Shown piece by piece: positions 56,632 through 64,000 of a stretch of 64,000 nt of DNA (its first letter is position 1; every line of letters begins with the position of its first letter). The stretch is from Sphingobium vermicomposti. GTDB lineage: Bacteria > Pseudomonadota > Alphaproteobacteria > Sphingomonadales > Sphingomonadaceae. Where the stretch lies: positions 496,001 to 560,000 of the forward strand of contig NZ_JAASQR010000002.1 in NCBI RefSeq assembly GCF_011762025.1. The letters run 5' to 3'. A program made the position numbers and the translations under genes. The notes under the pieces are model-generated. The model was not told where the DNA came from. It made no database searches and was given only the letters and a program-made list of their open reading frames with translations.

Positions 56632-57089
56632 ACGCCCGGCAGGGTTTTTGACGTGCGAATGGTAAGGGAAGTTTTCACGCTCACCACGTTTGGCGCGGGC
56701 GTCAGTTTCGACGTCAGGAATTGCTGGAAACTCTGCAAATCCCGCGCAACCACCTTCAGGATGAAGTCGATTTCGCCGTTCAGCATATGGCATTCACGCA
56801 CTTCGGGCAGGGCGGCGATATGGTCTTCGAACGCCTTGAGATCGGCTTCGGCCTGGCTTTTCAGGCTGACCATGGCGAACACGGTGATCGTGTAGCCCAG
56901 CATCGCCGGATTGACGACGGCATGATATGAATTGATCGCGCCATTTTCCTCCAGCGCACGGACGCGGCGCAGGCATGGCGGCGCGGTCAACCCGACCTTG
57001 CGCGCAAGCTCCACATTGGTCATCCGGCCGTCCTGCTGCAATTCACCCAGGATATGCAGGTCGATGTCGTCAATGTTGGGACTAGCCAT
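56616..57089 (-). CDS. Lrp/AsnC family transcriptional regulator
   Basis: A 157-residue regulator. The N-terminal helix-turn-helix is in IDDIDLHILGELQQDGRMTNVELARKVGLTAPPCLRRVRALEENGAI; the C-terminal RAM/AsnC_trans_reg domain (about 75-150) shows FAMVSLKSQAEADLKAFEDHIAALPEVRECHMLNGEIDFILKVVARDLQSFQQFL. Such proteins bind amino acids and form octamers or larger. The ATG at 57089 is used; the sequence before it is unlike the family. The AT-rich space between it and the divergent kinase gene may hold its own binding sites. The target genes cannot be told. Confidence 0.92.
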   Translation of the reverse strand: MASPNIDDIDLHILGELQQDGRMTNVELARKVGLTAPPCLRRVRALEENGAINSYHAVVNPAMLGYTITVFAMVSLKSQAEADLKAFEDHIAALPEVRECHMLNGEIDFILKVVARDLQSFQQFLTSKLTPAPNVVSVKTSLTIRTSKTLPGVPLPV

Positions 57090-57283
57090 CGCTTTGCTTA
57101 TTTCCTTTCTCGATTCTTGCTCTCCATAATAATAATATTTCAGGGCAATGCAATTTGTCCCACTATGCGACGATCCAAAATGGTCATTGCGCGTCCCTTT
57201 TGTTTTGCCCGGCGAAGGCTTATTCCTGCTGCATTCCCGCGCGATCCTTTTCTGCATGTCGCCGGGTTCGAATGGGGAATAGA

Positions 57284-59038
57284 GTGCGCTTCAACGATCT
57301 GATGCAGACGGTTCTCGCCGCAGAGAATAGAAGCGGCCTTGGGGCGGTAACCCTGTGGCGCCAATGCGTGGACCTGCTTGCGCAGAATGACCGGCCCGAC
57401 CGCAAGTCTCTGCCGGAGGATGAGCGGAGGGCGTTGCTGGACCGGCTGATGGAGCTTCGGCCGCAGCTTTCCGAAACTCAGCGGATCGCCACGGTGGTCG
57501 AACTGGGTGCGCGGCTGCGGTCGCCCACGCTCGTGGAATTTTTCGCCAATGACCGGCCATCCATCGCGGCGGCTGCTATGTCCCGCGCGCGGTTGCCCGA
57601 CCATCACTGGGCGCAGCTGTTGCCCCATCTGACGCCGACGGCGCGCGGTGTATTGCGCGGGCGGCGTGACCTTGGCCCCGAAGCGCAGCAGGCGCTGGAG
57701 GCGTTTGGCTCGACCGATCTCGTGCTGACCAACGACTTGCGGCATCGGGCCGACCTGGCTGAAGACATGCTGCTGACCCCGGACATGGTCGCTCCGGGCG
57801 CGCTGGAGCCGTCCCAGGAAGCGGACCTGCCCGTTGATGAGGAAGTGCTTGAAACAGACGTGGTCGGGGAGCCGCAGGTCGGCGATGATCAGATCCGTAA
57901 TCTGGTCAGCCGCATCGAACGCTTCACCAGCACGCGGCGCTCCCCCGACGTCAGGGTGGCGCGGACAGAGGTGCAGGACGCAACCAGCGTGCGCACCTTC
58001 GCCTTTGAAACCGACGCAGCGGGCATGATCATCTGGGTCGAACAGGGGCCGCGCGCGGCGCTGATCGGCCTGTCGCTGGGCGAAACATCGCTTCCGGGCG
58101 CAAGCGGGCCTGATGGCAGCGTCGCGGGCGCCTTCATGCGCCGCAGCGGATTCCAGAATGGCCGCTTCACCGTCGTGGGCGGTGCAATGGCTGGGGAGTG
58201 GAGACTATCGGCCACGCCCTTTTTCGATCCACGGTCGGGACGCTTTCTGGGCTATCGCGGGCAAGCGCGGCGGCCCTATCTGCATGAAGTCGCCGCCGCC
58301 CCGGTCGCCGAACCAGTGTCGGTCGCGGGCCTTTCAGCGGACTCCTTGCGCCAACTGGTCCATGAACTGCGCACGCCGCTCAACGCCATTTTGGGTTTTG
58401 CCGATATCATCGAACAGGAACTGTTCGGACCGAGCGGGCCGGAATATCGCGAAATGGCGGGCAAGATCGCCGTTGACGCACGGCATCTGCTGGCGGCCTT
58501 CGATGACCTGGACCTCGCCGCCCGCGTATCGCGTGGCGAAGGGGCGGAAGCCCTAAGCGCCGTCGATCCCGTCCTGCTGGTGGCCCAGGTGTCGGCGCGT
58601 TTCCGTGAACAGGGTGAAGGCAGCGGCGCGCAGGTCGATATCGACATGGCAAATGCCTTACCGCTGGTCCGAATCGATCCAGTTCAGGGCGAGCGTATGG
58701 TGCAACATCTGATGCGCACCGTGATTTCGGTAATGGCCCCGGACGAATCGCTGACAGGGGCCTGCTGGTTCCAACCTGACAGCGGCAATGGATCGGTCGT
58801 GCTGGGCGTGGATCGCCCGGCCAGCCTTGACGGCATGGAAGAAGTGCAGCTTCTAGACCCCGGCTATACCGCAGAGGGCGATTGGGCGGATGGGCCGCTG
58901 TTGGGGCTTGGTTTTTCCCTGCGCCTGATCCGCAGCCTGGCCGCGGGGAGCGGGGGGACGCTGCAGATCGAACCGGATCGCTTTCTCCTGACCATGCCTG
59001 CGCTGGGCATAAGGGAAGACGTCGCCGGCAACGCCTGA
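57284..59038 (+). CDS. atypical histidine kinase with helical N-terminal region
   Basis: A 584-residue soluble protein. Residues ~1-190 form helical, HEAT-like repeats (RLPDHHWAQLLPHLTPTARGVLRGRRDLGPEAQQALEAF). A PAS-like region follows (about 225-360), then a HisKA helix with the phospho-His in RQLVHELRTPLNAILGFADIIEQELFGP. The ATPase part is odd: where the N-box should be, MVQHLMRTVISVMAP lacks the essential Asn, and no DxGxG box is seen, though LLGLGFSLRLIRSLAAGSGG keeps a G2-like box. It may be a pseudokinase or a phosphotransferase. The GTG at 57284 has GGGGA upstream; ATG 57272 is the alternative. Confidence 0.75.
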   Translation: MRFNDLMQTVLAAENRSGLGAVTLWRQCVDLLAQNDRPDRKSLPEDERRALLDRLMELRPQLSETQRIATVVELGARLRSPTLVEFFANDRPSIAAAAMSRARLPDHHWAQLLPHLTPTARGVLRGRRDLGPEAQQALEAFGSTDLVLTNDLRHRADLAEDMLLTPDMVAPGALEPSQEADLPVDEEVLETDVVGEPQVGDDQIRNLVSRIERFTSTRRSPDVRVARTEVQDATSVRTFAFETDAAGMIIWVEQGPRAALIGLSLGETSLPGASGPDGSVAGAFMRRSGFQNGRFTVVGGAMAGEWRLSATPFFDPRSGRFLGYRGQARRPYLHEVAAAPVAEPVSVAGLSADSLRQLVHELRTPLNAILGFADIIEQELFGPSGPEYREMAGKIAVDARHLLAAFDDLDLAARVSRGEGAEALSAVDPVLLVAQVSARFREQGEGSGAQVDIDMANALPLVRIDPVQGERMVQHLMRTVISVMAPDESLTGACWFQPDSGNGSVVLGVDRPASLDGMEEVQLLDPGYTAEGDWADGPLLGLGFSLRLIRSLAAGSGGTLQIEPDRFLLTMPALGIREDVAGNA

Positions 59039-59081
59039 ACCAGGCAATCCTATCGCAACCTTTAGCGGTTAGGGTCCCGGA

Positions 59082-60119
59082 ATGAGTCCACTTCTCCATG
59101 ACGGCAATCTGCTTCACGCGCCAGCGAGCGAGGATATGATTGCGCTCGACCCGGCGTTCGGGACGCGGTTCATGCTGTTCGTCGATACCGAGGAGGAATT
59201 TGACTGGTCCGCGCCGTTCAGCCGGTCGGCTCATGGCGTTACGGCGCTGGCGGGCATGGAGCGGGGGCAGACCTATTTTGCGAGGGCGGGGGTCAAGCCC
59301 GTCTATGTGACGGATTATCCGGTCGTGGACAACGATGCCGCGGCGGCGATGATGGGCCGCTGGATGGCTGACGACGCTGCCGACATCGGCGCTCACCTGC
59401 ACCCATGGGTCAACCCGCCCCATATAGAGGATGTGACGGCCGCGAACAGCTATGCCGGATTCCTGCCCGATGCGCTGGAGCGCGCTAAGCTGGAAATGCT
59501 CTGCCAGCGGATTGCCGAACGGTTCGGGCGGCGACCGATTACCTATCGAGCCGGGCGTTATGGCGTCGGGCCAAACAGCGCGCGGCTGTTGGAAGAATTG
59601 GGGTTCAGGCTCGACAGTTCCGTGCGTAGCCGCTTCGATTATCGATCACAGCATGGGCCGGACTTCCGGGGCATGCCCCTCCATCCCTATTGGGCAGGCC
59701 CGCAGCGCCAGTTGATCGAACTGCCGTTGTCGACCGCCTTCACCGGACTCTTGCGGCGGGGTGGGGAGCGGCTTTACCATGATATGCAGGGCAGGGGACG
59801 CATGGGCGGAGCGCTGGCGCGCGCAGGCATGTTGAGCCGCGTGCCCTTGACGCCCGAAGGCGTGCCGCTGCGCGATGCGATCCGCGCCATCGATGCCCTG
59901 ATCGAAGAGGGGGTTAGGGTGCTCGGCTTCAGTTTTCATTCTCCCACGTTAGCGCCGGGACACACGCCCTATGTGCGCGACGAAAATGATCTGACGGTCT
60001 TCTATCGATGGTGGGACGGGGTGCTGGATCATCTTGCACGGCGCAACGTGCGGGCGGCAACGCTCGATCAACTATTTGCCGCCGTGCCGGGACGCGGACG
60101 GGCTTGCCAAGCGGCGTGA
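59082..60119 (+). CDS. polysaccharide deacetylase family protein (WalW-like)
   Basis: A 345-residue protein of the NodB/polysaccharide-deacetylase superfamily, in the branch I know as WalW. Supporting segments are FMLFVDTEEEFDWSAPFSR (metal-site Asp region), VTDYPVVDN, IGAHLHPWVNPP (the His-x-His metal ligands), RPITYRAGRYGVGPNSARLLEELGFRLDSSVR and LGFSFHSPTLAPGHTPYV. There is no signal peptide, so it may act on a cytosolic or lipid-linked sugar. It follows the atypical kinase by 43 bases, and the two may be co-transcribed. The substrate is not known. Confidence 0.82.
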   Translation: MSPLLHDGNLLHAPASEDMIALDPAFGTRFMLFVDTEEEFDWSAPFSRSAHGVTALAGMERGQTYFARAGVKPVYVTDYPVVDNDAAAAMMGRWMADDAADIGAHLHPWVNPPHIEDVTAANSYAGFLPDALERAKLEMLCQRIAERFGRRPITYRAGRYGVGPNSARLLEELGFRLDSSVRSRFDYRSQHGPDFRGMPLHPYWAGPQRQLIELPLSTAFTGLLRRGGERLYHDMQGRGRMGGALARAGMLSRVPLTPEGVPLRDAIRAIDALIEEGVRVLGFSFHSPTLAPGHTPYVRDENDLTVFYRWWDGVLDHLARRNVRAATLDQLFAAVPGRGRACQAA

Positions 60120-60143
60120 TGCCTCCTAATCCGACGGCAGGTG

Positions 60144-60219
60144 GGGCCTGTAGCTCAACGGTTAGAGCTGGCCGCTCATAACGGCTAGGTTGCGGGTTCG
60201 ATTCCTGCCAGGCCCACCA
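60144..60219 (+). tRNA. tRNA with CAT anticodon, probably tRNA-Ile2
   Basis: A 76-base cloverleaf with perfect acceptor arms GGGCCTG/CAGGCCC, anticodon loop CTCATAA between GCCG and CGGC, T-arm GGTTCGATTCC and encoded CCA. The acceptor and anticodon stem resemble alphaproteobacterial tRNA-Ile2, whose C34 is changed to lysidine. An elongator tRNA-Met is the other option; an initiator is excluded by the paired first base and the anticodon stem without three G-C pairs. Confidence 0.85.
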
Positions 60220-60283
60220 ATTTCCCACAAATGATCAGCCCGCACGCGCCGAACGAATGGCCGATGATATTGTGTGCGTTTGC

Positions 60284-60312
60284 TGCAATGCAGTTGCAAA
60301 TTGTGCAATGCA
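60284..60312. promoter_or_regulatory. direct and inverted repeats upstream of the nrt promoter
   Basis: TGCAATGCA occurs at 60284-60292 and again at 60304-60312, 20 bases apart (about two helical turns). Between them TTGCA (60294-60298) and TGCAA (60304-60308) form an inverted repeat. It lies about 70-90 bases upstream of a TATAGAT-like -10 (60381-60387), a suitable place for an activator. The binding protein is unknown. Confidence 0.4.
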
Positions 60313-60390
60313 AAATTTCGCTTGCGACTCGGTCGAATCAATGACAGCTTTGCGATCACCGAAGCAGGGGCGCTTTGGTATATAGATTGA

Positions 60391-60449
60391 ACCTGACCGA
60401 TGACGGTTAGGTCGATCAGCGATCTGAAAAAGATCGATCTGGCAATGAC
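60391..60449 (+). ncRNA. structured 5' leader of the nitrate transporter operon
   Basis: Hairpin 1: ACCTGACCG (60391-60399) pairs with CGGTTAGGT (60104-based arm at 60404-60412) around ATGA, nine pairs with one G-U. Hairpin 2: CGATCT (60420-60425) and AGATCG (60431-60436) around GAAAA. A terminator hairpin follows. Hairpin 1 arms are complementary to parts of the terminator inner stem (ACCTG with CAGGT at 60460; TTAGGTC with GACCTGA at 60471), so the two can exclude each other. This looks like a transcription attenuator. The loops do not show the AxxGxx hexaloop expected for NasR/NasT (ANTAR) targets. Confidence 0.6.
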
Positions 60450-60494
60450 GCCGCCCGGACAGGTCCGAAAGACCTGACTCCTGGCGGCTTTTTT
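60450..60494 (+). terminator. terminator within the nrt leader
   Basis: Outer arms GCCGCC (60450-60455) and GGCGGC (60483-60488), inner arms CAGGTC (60460-60465) and GACCTG (60471-60476) around CGAAA, then six T (60489-60494). It stands 138 bases before the first gene and after a probable promoter, so it must be read through for expression. Confidence 0.8.
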
Positions 60495-60631
60495 ATTGGT
60501 TTTCAGCGGTGGACGCGAATGCGCGCCACAGCTTCCATCATCATCTTCATCTTGGGTCGGAACATGCTTCCGGCGATGGCTGGCTGCGTGCCTGACGCAG
60601 CGCGACGACTTCATCAGGGAAGGAATTGGGA

Positions 60632-61912
60632 ATGGCGCAGGGGGACAATCCGAAAGGCATCAGTCGGCGTGGAGTGTTGAAAACCACTGGCACGGCGGCA
60701 GTCGCTGCGGCAGTGCAGCAGGCTTTTCCGTCGGGTGCATTCGCGGCCGGTGCAGGCCCGGAAGTGACGGGAGCCAAGCTCGGTTTCATCGCGCTGACCG
60801 ACGCGGCGCCGCTCATCATCGCAAAGGAAATGGGCTTTTTCGCCAAGCATGGCATGCCCGATGTGCAGGTGGTGAAGCAGGCGAGCTGGGGCGCGACGCG
60901 GGATAATCTGGTGCTGGGCGCTGGCAGCGGCGGCATCGACGGGGCCCACATCCTGACGCCCATGCCCTACATGCTGACGCTGGGCACGATCGGCAAGGCG
61001 ACGCCGATGAGCATCCTGGCCCGCTTGAATGTCAACGGCCAGGGGATTTCCGTTTCCAAGGAATATCTGGGGGCCAAGGCCGATGCCAATTCCGGCAAGA
61101 TGAAGGGCGTGATCGCGCAGCGCCGGGCTGCGGGCAAGAAAATCACCATGGCCATGACCTTTCCAGGCGGCACGCACGACCTGTGGATTCGCTACTGGAT
61201 GGCTGCGGGCGGGATCGATCCCGACAAGGATGTCGAGCTAATCACCGTTCCGCCTGCGCAGATGGTTGCGAACATGAAGGCGGATACGATGGACGCCTTT
61301 TGCGTCGGCGAACCGTGGAACGACCAGCTGGTGGCGCAGGGCCTTGGCTATACCGCCGTTTCCACCGGGCAGATGTGGATGAACCACCCCGAAAAAAGCT
61401 TTGCGATGCGTTCGGACTGGGTGGCGAAAAATCCCAAAGCAGCCATCGCCATCACGGCTGCGGTCATTGAGGCGCAGCGCTGGGCCGACAATCCAGCCAA
61501 TAACGCAAAGCTGGCCAGCATCATCGCCGGACGCGACTATCTGAAATGTCCGGTAACCGACATTGCCGATCGCCTGCAGGGCAATTTCACCATGGGCGAC
61601 GGACGCAAATTTCCCAATGCCGCGTTCAAGATGAAGTTCTTCAACGGCTATGCATCCTTTCCCTACAAGAGCCACGACCTCTGGTTCCTCACGGAGAATC
61701 AGCGCTGGGGCAAGCTGCCCATGTCGCTCAATACCAAGGCGACGATTGCAAAGGTCAACCGGTCGGACATCTGGCGCAAGGCGGCCGCGATGCTGGGTGG
61801 CAAGGGGCCTGCCAGCGACAGCCGTGGGGTCGAGAAATTCTTTGACGGCAAGACGTTCGACCCCGCCAATCCCAAGGCCTATCTGGCCAGCCTGGCGATC
61901 AAGCGCGTCTGA
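60632..61912 (+). CDS. nrtA: nitrate ABC transporter substrate-binding protein (NrtA/CmpA family)
   Basis: Periplasmic binding protein of a nitrate-type importer. It begins with a twin-arginine signal (SRRGVLKTTGTAAVAAAVQQAF, about residues 11-32), so it is exported folded. The mature part (about 425 residues total) has LGFIALTDAAPLIIAKEMGFFAKHGMPDVQVVKQASWGATRDNLVLG and DGAHILTPMPYMLTLG, close to NrtA/NasF/CmpA. AAGGA lies upstream of the ATG at 60632; a TTG two codons earlier is less likely. Nitrate is the best guess; bicarbonate and cyanate binding proteins are in the same family. Expression depends on the leader upstream. Confidence 0.88.
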   Translation: MAQGDNPKGISRRGVLKTTGTAAVAAAVQQAFPSGAFAAGAGPEVTGAKLGFIALTDAAPLIIAKEMGFFAKHGMPDVQVVKQASWGATRDNLVLGAGSGGIDGAHILTPMPYMLTLGTIGKATPMSILARLNVNGQGISVSKEYLGAKADANSGKMKGVIAQRRAAGKKITMAMTFPGGTHDLWIRYWMAAGGIDPDKDVELITVPPAQMVANMKADTMDAFCVGEPWNDQLVAQGLGYTAVSTGQMWMNHPEKSFAMRSDWVAKNPKAAIAITAAVIEAQRWADNPANNAKLASIIAGRDYLKCPVTDIADRLQGNFTMGDGRKFPNAAFKMKFFNGYASFPYKSHDLWFLTENQRWGKLPMSLNTKATIAKVNRSDIWRKAAAMLGGKGPASDSRGVEKFFDGKTFDPANPKAYLASLAIKRV

Positions 61913-62859
61913 TGAGCAAGCAGCAGAGCATGGCTTCACCGCCGCCAACCGCAGGTCGCGTCACGCAATTGGGGAAGATTGTGCCCTATCCTGAAGAAGC
62001 GATCGCGCGCCGCAGATTCGAACCGGTAGCGACGCCGGTTCATCCCCTGGTGCTCAAAGCTCGCGCGGTAGCGGCCAGCGTGCTGCCGACCATATTGATG
62101 GTCGGCGGACTGCTGTTGTTCTGGCAGATATTATGCGGTTCACCGGACTCGAATTTCCCCAGCCCGCTCAAGGTCTGGCAGGAAAGCCATGACGTCATCA
62201 TGCACCCACTAAAGGGCGTGGACATCGGCTTGACCCACTTCAGCATTCAGGCAGCGGGCGATGTCGGGATTGCCGGTCATATATTGACCAGCCTCAGCCG
62301 TGTCCTCTTCGGCTACAGCATCGCGGCGGTGGTGGGCGTCGGCCTGGGCATATTGATCGGCCAAAGCGTCTTTGCCTTCCGCGCGCTGGACCCGCTGTTC
62401 CAGGTGTTGCGAACGGTGCCGCCGCTCGCCTGGTTGCCGATCAGCCTCGCCATCTTCCAACAGGCGCATCCTTCGGCGATCTTCCTGATCTGCATCACCG
62501 CGGTCTGGCCGATCATCCTCAACACCGCTGCGGGGGTTCAAACCATTCCGACCGCCTATCGCAACGTCGCGAAAGTGCTGGCGCTTAACCCCATCGAATA
62601 TTTCACCCGCATCATGCTGCCCGCGACCGTGCCGCACATGTTCACCGGCCTGCGCATCGGCGTCGGCATGAGCTGGCTGGCCATCGTCGCGGCTGAGATG
62701 GTGCAGGGCGGCACCGGCGTCGGCTTCTTCATCTGGGACAGTTACAACAGCTCGCTGCTCACCGACACGATCGTGGCGCTGGTCTGGATCGGCATGGTCG
62801 GCTTTGCGCTGGACCGCATCGTTGCCCTGGCCGGGCGCATCATCGGCCGGGCCGGTTGA
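61912..62859 (+). CDS. nrtB: nitrate ABC transporter permease (NrtB family)
   Basis: A 315-residue inner-membrane subunit with a polar N-terminus of about 50 residues and six or so hydrophobic helices. The ABC-contacting loop is in the EAA-like segment AYRNVAKVLALNPIEYFTRIMLPATVPHMFTGLRIGVGMSWLAIVAAEMVQGGTGVGFFIWDSYN, and the Pro-rich LRTVPPLAWLPISLAIFQ is typical of NrtB. Its ATG shares one base with the nrtA stop, so translation is coupled. It works as a homodimer. Confidence 0.92.
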   Translation: MSKQQSMASPPPTAGRVTQLGKIVPYPEEAIARRRFEPVATPVHPLVLKARAVAASVLPTILMVGGLLLFWQILCGSPDSNFPSPLKVWQESHDVIMHPLKGVDIGLTHFSIQAAGDVGIAGHILTSLSRVLFGYSIAAVVGVGLGILIGQSVFAFRALDPLFQVLRTVPPLAWLPISLAIFQQAHPSAIFLICITAVWPIILNTAAGVQTIPTAYRNVAKVLALNPIEYFTRIMLPATVPHMFTGLRIGVGMSWLAIVAAEMVQGGTGVGFFIWDSYNSSLLTDTIVALVWIGMVGFALDRIVALAGRIIGRAG

Positions 62860-62873
62860 AAGGAGACGGCATC

Positions 62874-63677
62874 ATGAAACAACGCAGCTATCTCGCGCTG
62901 GAAGGCATCACCGTCGAATTCCCGACCAAGGCCGGCAGCTTCTGCGCCCTGGATGGCATCGACCTGGAAGTGGAAAAGGGCCAGTTCGTCGCGCTGATCG
63001 GCCATTCGGGCTGCGGCAAGTCGACGCTGCTCAACGCAGTCGCAGGCTTGGTCAAGCCCACCAGGGGCGTGATCCTTCTCGATGGAGAAGCGATCGATAA
63101 GCCCGGACCGGACCGCGCCGTCGTGTTCCAGGATCATTCGCTGCTGCCATGGCTGACGGTGGAGGAGAATGTCCGCCTGGCCGTCGACAAGACGGCGGGC
63201 GGCAAGAACAAGGCAGAGCGCAAGGATTGGGTCATGCACAATCTGGATCTGGTGCAAATGGCCCATGCCGCTACCAAGCGTCCCGGCGAGTTGTCAGGCG
63301 GCATGAAACAGCGTGTCGGCATCGCCCGTGCCATCGCGATGAACCCGCGCGTGCTGTTGATGGATGAGCCTTTCGGCGCTCTGGATGCGTTGACGCGGGC
63401 CGCGCTTCAGGACGTGGTCATGGATCTTCAGGCGCGGCTCAACAACACGGTGCTGATGATCACCCATGACGTCGATGAAGCCGTGCTGCTGGCCGACCGC
63501 GTGGTGATGATGACCAATGGCCCGGCTGCACGCATCGGTGAAGACCTGACCGTACGCCCGGCCCGCCCGCGCAGTCGGCTCGAAGTCATCGACACGCCCG
63601 AATATGCCGAAGCGCGCTCCGCCGTCATTCATTTCCTGCATGAACGCTATCGTAATCCGGCGACGCTCGCCGCCTGA
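62874..63677 (+). CDS. nrtD: nitrate ABC transporter ATP-binding protein (NrtC/NrtD family)
   Basis: A 267-residue ATPase with Walker A in IGHSGCGKSTLLNAVAGL, Q-loop in VFQDHSLLPWLTVEENV, signature in ELSGGMKQRVGIARAIAMNPR, Walker B in VLLMDEPFGALDALTR and the switch His in MITHDVDEAVLLADRVVMMTNGP. It lacks the substrate-binding-like extension of cyanobacterial NrtC, so a homodimer like NrtD or NasD is likely. AGGAGA lies 9 bases before the ATG at 62874. It follows nrtB by 14 bases. Confidence 0.93.
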   Translation: MKQRSYLALEGITVEFPTKAGSFCALDGIDLEVEKGQFVALIGHSGCGKSTLLNAVAGLVKPTRGVILLDGEAIDKPGPDRAVVFQDHSLLPWLTVEENVRLAVDKTAGGKNKAERKDWVMHNLDLVQMAHAATKRPGELSGGMKQRVGIARAIAMNPRVLLMDEPFGALDALTRAALQDVVMDLQARLNNTVLMITHDVDEAVLLADRVVMMTNGPAARIGEDLTVRPARPRSRLEVIDTPEYAEARSAVIHFLHERYRNPATLAA

Positions 63678-63770
63678 AATATAGGCCGTCCAACGAGGCG
63701 GCCAATGATTACCGGACAAGAGAGGATGTCCTGATCGGCCCAAAGCCATCGGGAGCAAAGAGGGGGAATT

Positions 63771-64000
63771 ATGCGTAAATTATGTTTGTTACTGTCGGCA
63801 TCCGCACTGGGAAGCGCCGCCACGCCAGCACTGGCGCAGGACGTCCTGTTCAAACCGATCATCGATGCGCGGCTGCGCTATGAAATGGCCGAGCAGGACG
63901 GTCCCTTGCCGCTTGTCAAAGACCGCGAAGCCAATGCCGTGACCATGCGGATGCGTGCAGGCGGCGAATTGTCGAAAGGCCCCTTTGCCTTCCTGGCCGA
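63771..64000 (+). CDS. outer-membrane porin-like protein (alginate-export family), cut by window end
   Basis: Only the first ~76 residues are present. They include a signal peptide (about 1-23, KLCLLLSASALGSAATPALAQ) and then FKPIIDARLRYEMAEQDG and VTMRMRAGGELSKGPFAFLA, an N-terminal beta-barrel pattern of the alginate-export/OprD-like porins. AGGGGG lies upstream of the ATG. It starts 93 bases after the nrt ATPase gene on the same strand, so it may bring nitrate across the outer membrane. The rest lies beyond the window. Confidence 0.7.
   Translation, partial: MRKLCLLLSASALGSAATPALAQDVLFKPIIDARLRYEMAEQDGPLPLVKDREANAVTMRMRAGGELSKGPFAFLA

Noticed and set aside
60391..60494. TPP or guanidine-I riboswitch upstream of the ABC transporter
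   Set aside because: The conserved TPP element CTGAGA is absent, and the guanidine-I core could not be recognised beyond a short GGTCCGA-like match.

Overview
The window looks like core chromosome of a sphingomonad (Alphaproteobacteria, Sphingomonadaceae; a Sphingobium- or Sphingomonas-like organism). This rests on high GC with strong third-position bias, alphaproteobacterial gene orders (rpiB-glyA-nrdR, ffs-dnaX-ybaB, lon-hup, ihfB-rpsA-cmk-aroA, trpFBA-accD-folC), and several small families I associate with sphingomonads (DUF6961-like, DUF6628-like, WalW-type deacetylase, a GT21-like ceramide glycosyltransferase). No insertion sequence, integrase, prophage or CRISPR array was seen. The assignment is by recognition only; no database search was possible.

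Layout. 0-9.7 kb: a DUF6961-like gene, tRNA-Lys, folK, the agmatine-to-putrescine pair aguA/aguB, a PilZ protein, rpsD, chorismate mutase, then a minus-strand run rpiB-glyA-nrdR-trmJ and an HPP/CBS membrane protein. 9.7-19.1 kb: an alpha/beta hydrolase divergent from two overlapping cysteine desulfurase genes, a [2Fe-2S] ferredoxin and a class A beta-lactamase, followed by SRP RNA, dnaX, ybaB, lon (with a sigma-32-like promoter) and hup. 19.3-32.9 kb: tRNA-His, hisI, an L,D-transpeptidase, malic enzyme, alaS, a CPA2 antiporter, tRNA-Leu, and the block aroA-(small membrane gene)-cmk-rpsA-ihfB on the minus strand. 33-42.7 kb: two identical tRNA-Ala genes, an ACT-domain gene of lower GC, UvrD/PcrA, a GFA-family protein, an NsrR/globin nitric-oxide module with two palindromic operators, rsmD, a pseudouridine synthase, a lone receiver protein and an AmpG-like permease. 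42.7-48.7 kb: a minus-strand cluster acyltransferase-trpF-trpB-trpA-accD-folC with a palindromic repeat cluster between trpA and trpB. 48.7-60.2 kb: a GT21-like glycosyltransferase, an AT-richer orphan, DUF952-gyrA, two related secreted repeat proteins, an Lrp regulator, an atypical histidine kinase, a WalW-like deacetylase and a CAU-anticodon tRNA. 60.2-64 kb: a nitrate-type ABC transporter operon preceded by a structured leader that ends in a terminator, followed by an outer-membrane porin gene cut by the window end.

The most unusual signals are regulatory or architectural. They are the nrt leader, whose first hairpin shares complementary arms with the terminator hairpin; the twin 23-bp palindromes between nsrR and the globin gene; a 24-nt alternating pyrimidine-purine tract just upstream of gyrA; and a beta-lactamase with the Cys69/Cys238 pair (Ambler numbering) typical of disulfide-stabilised class A enzymes. 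I did not find a clear multi-gene system that is wholly new. The leader RNA is the best candidate for something undescribed.
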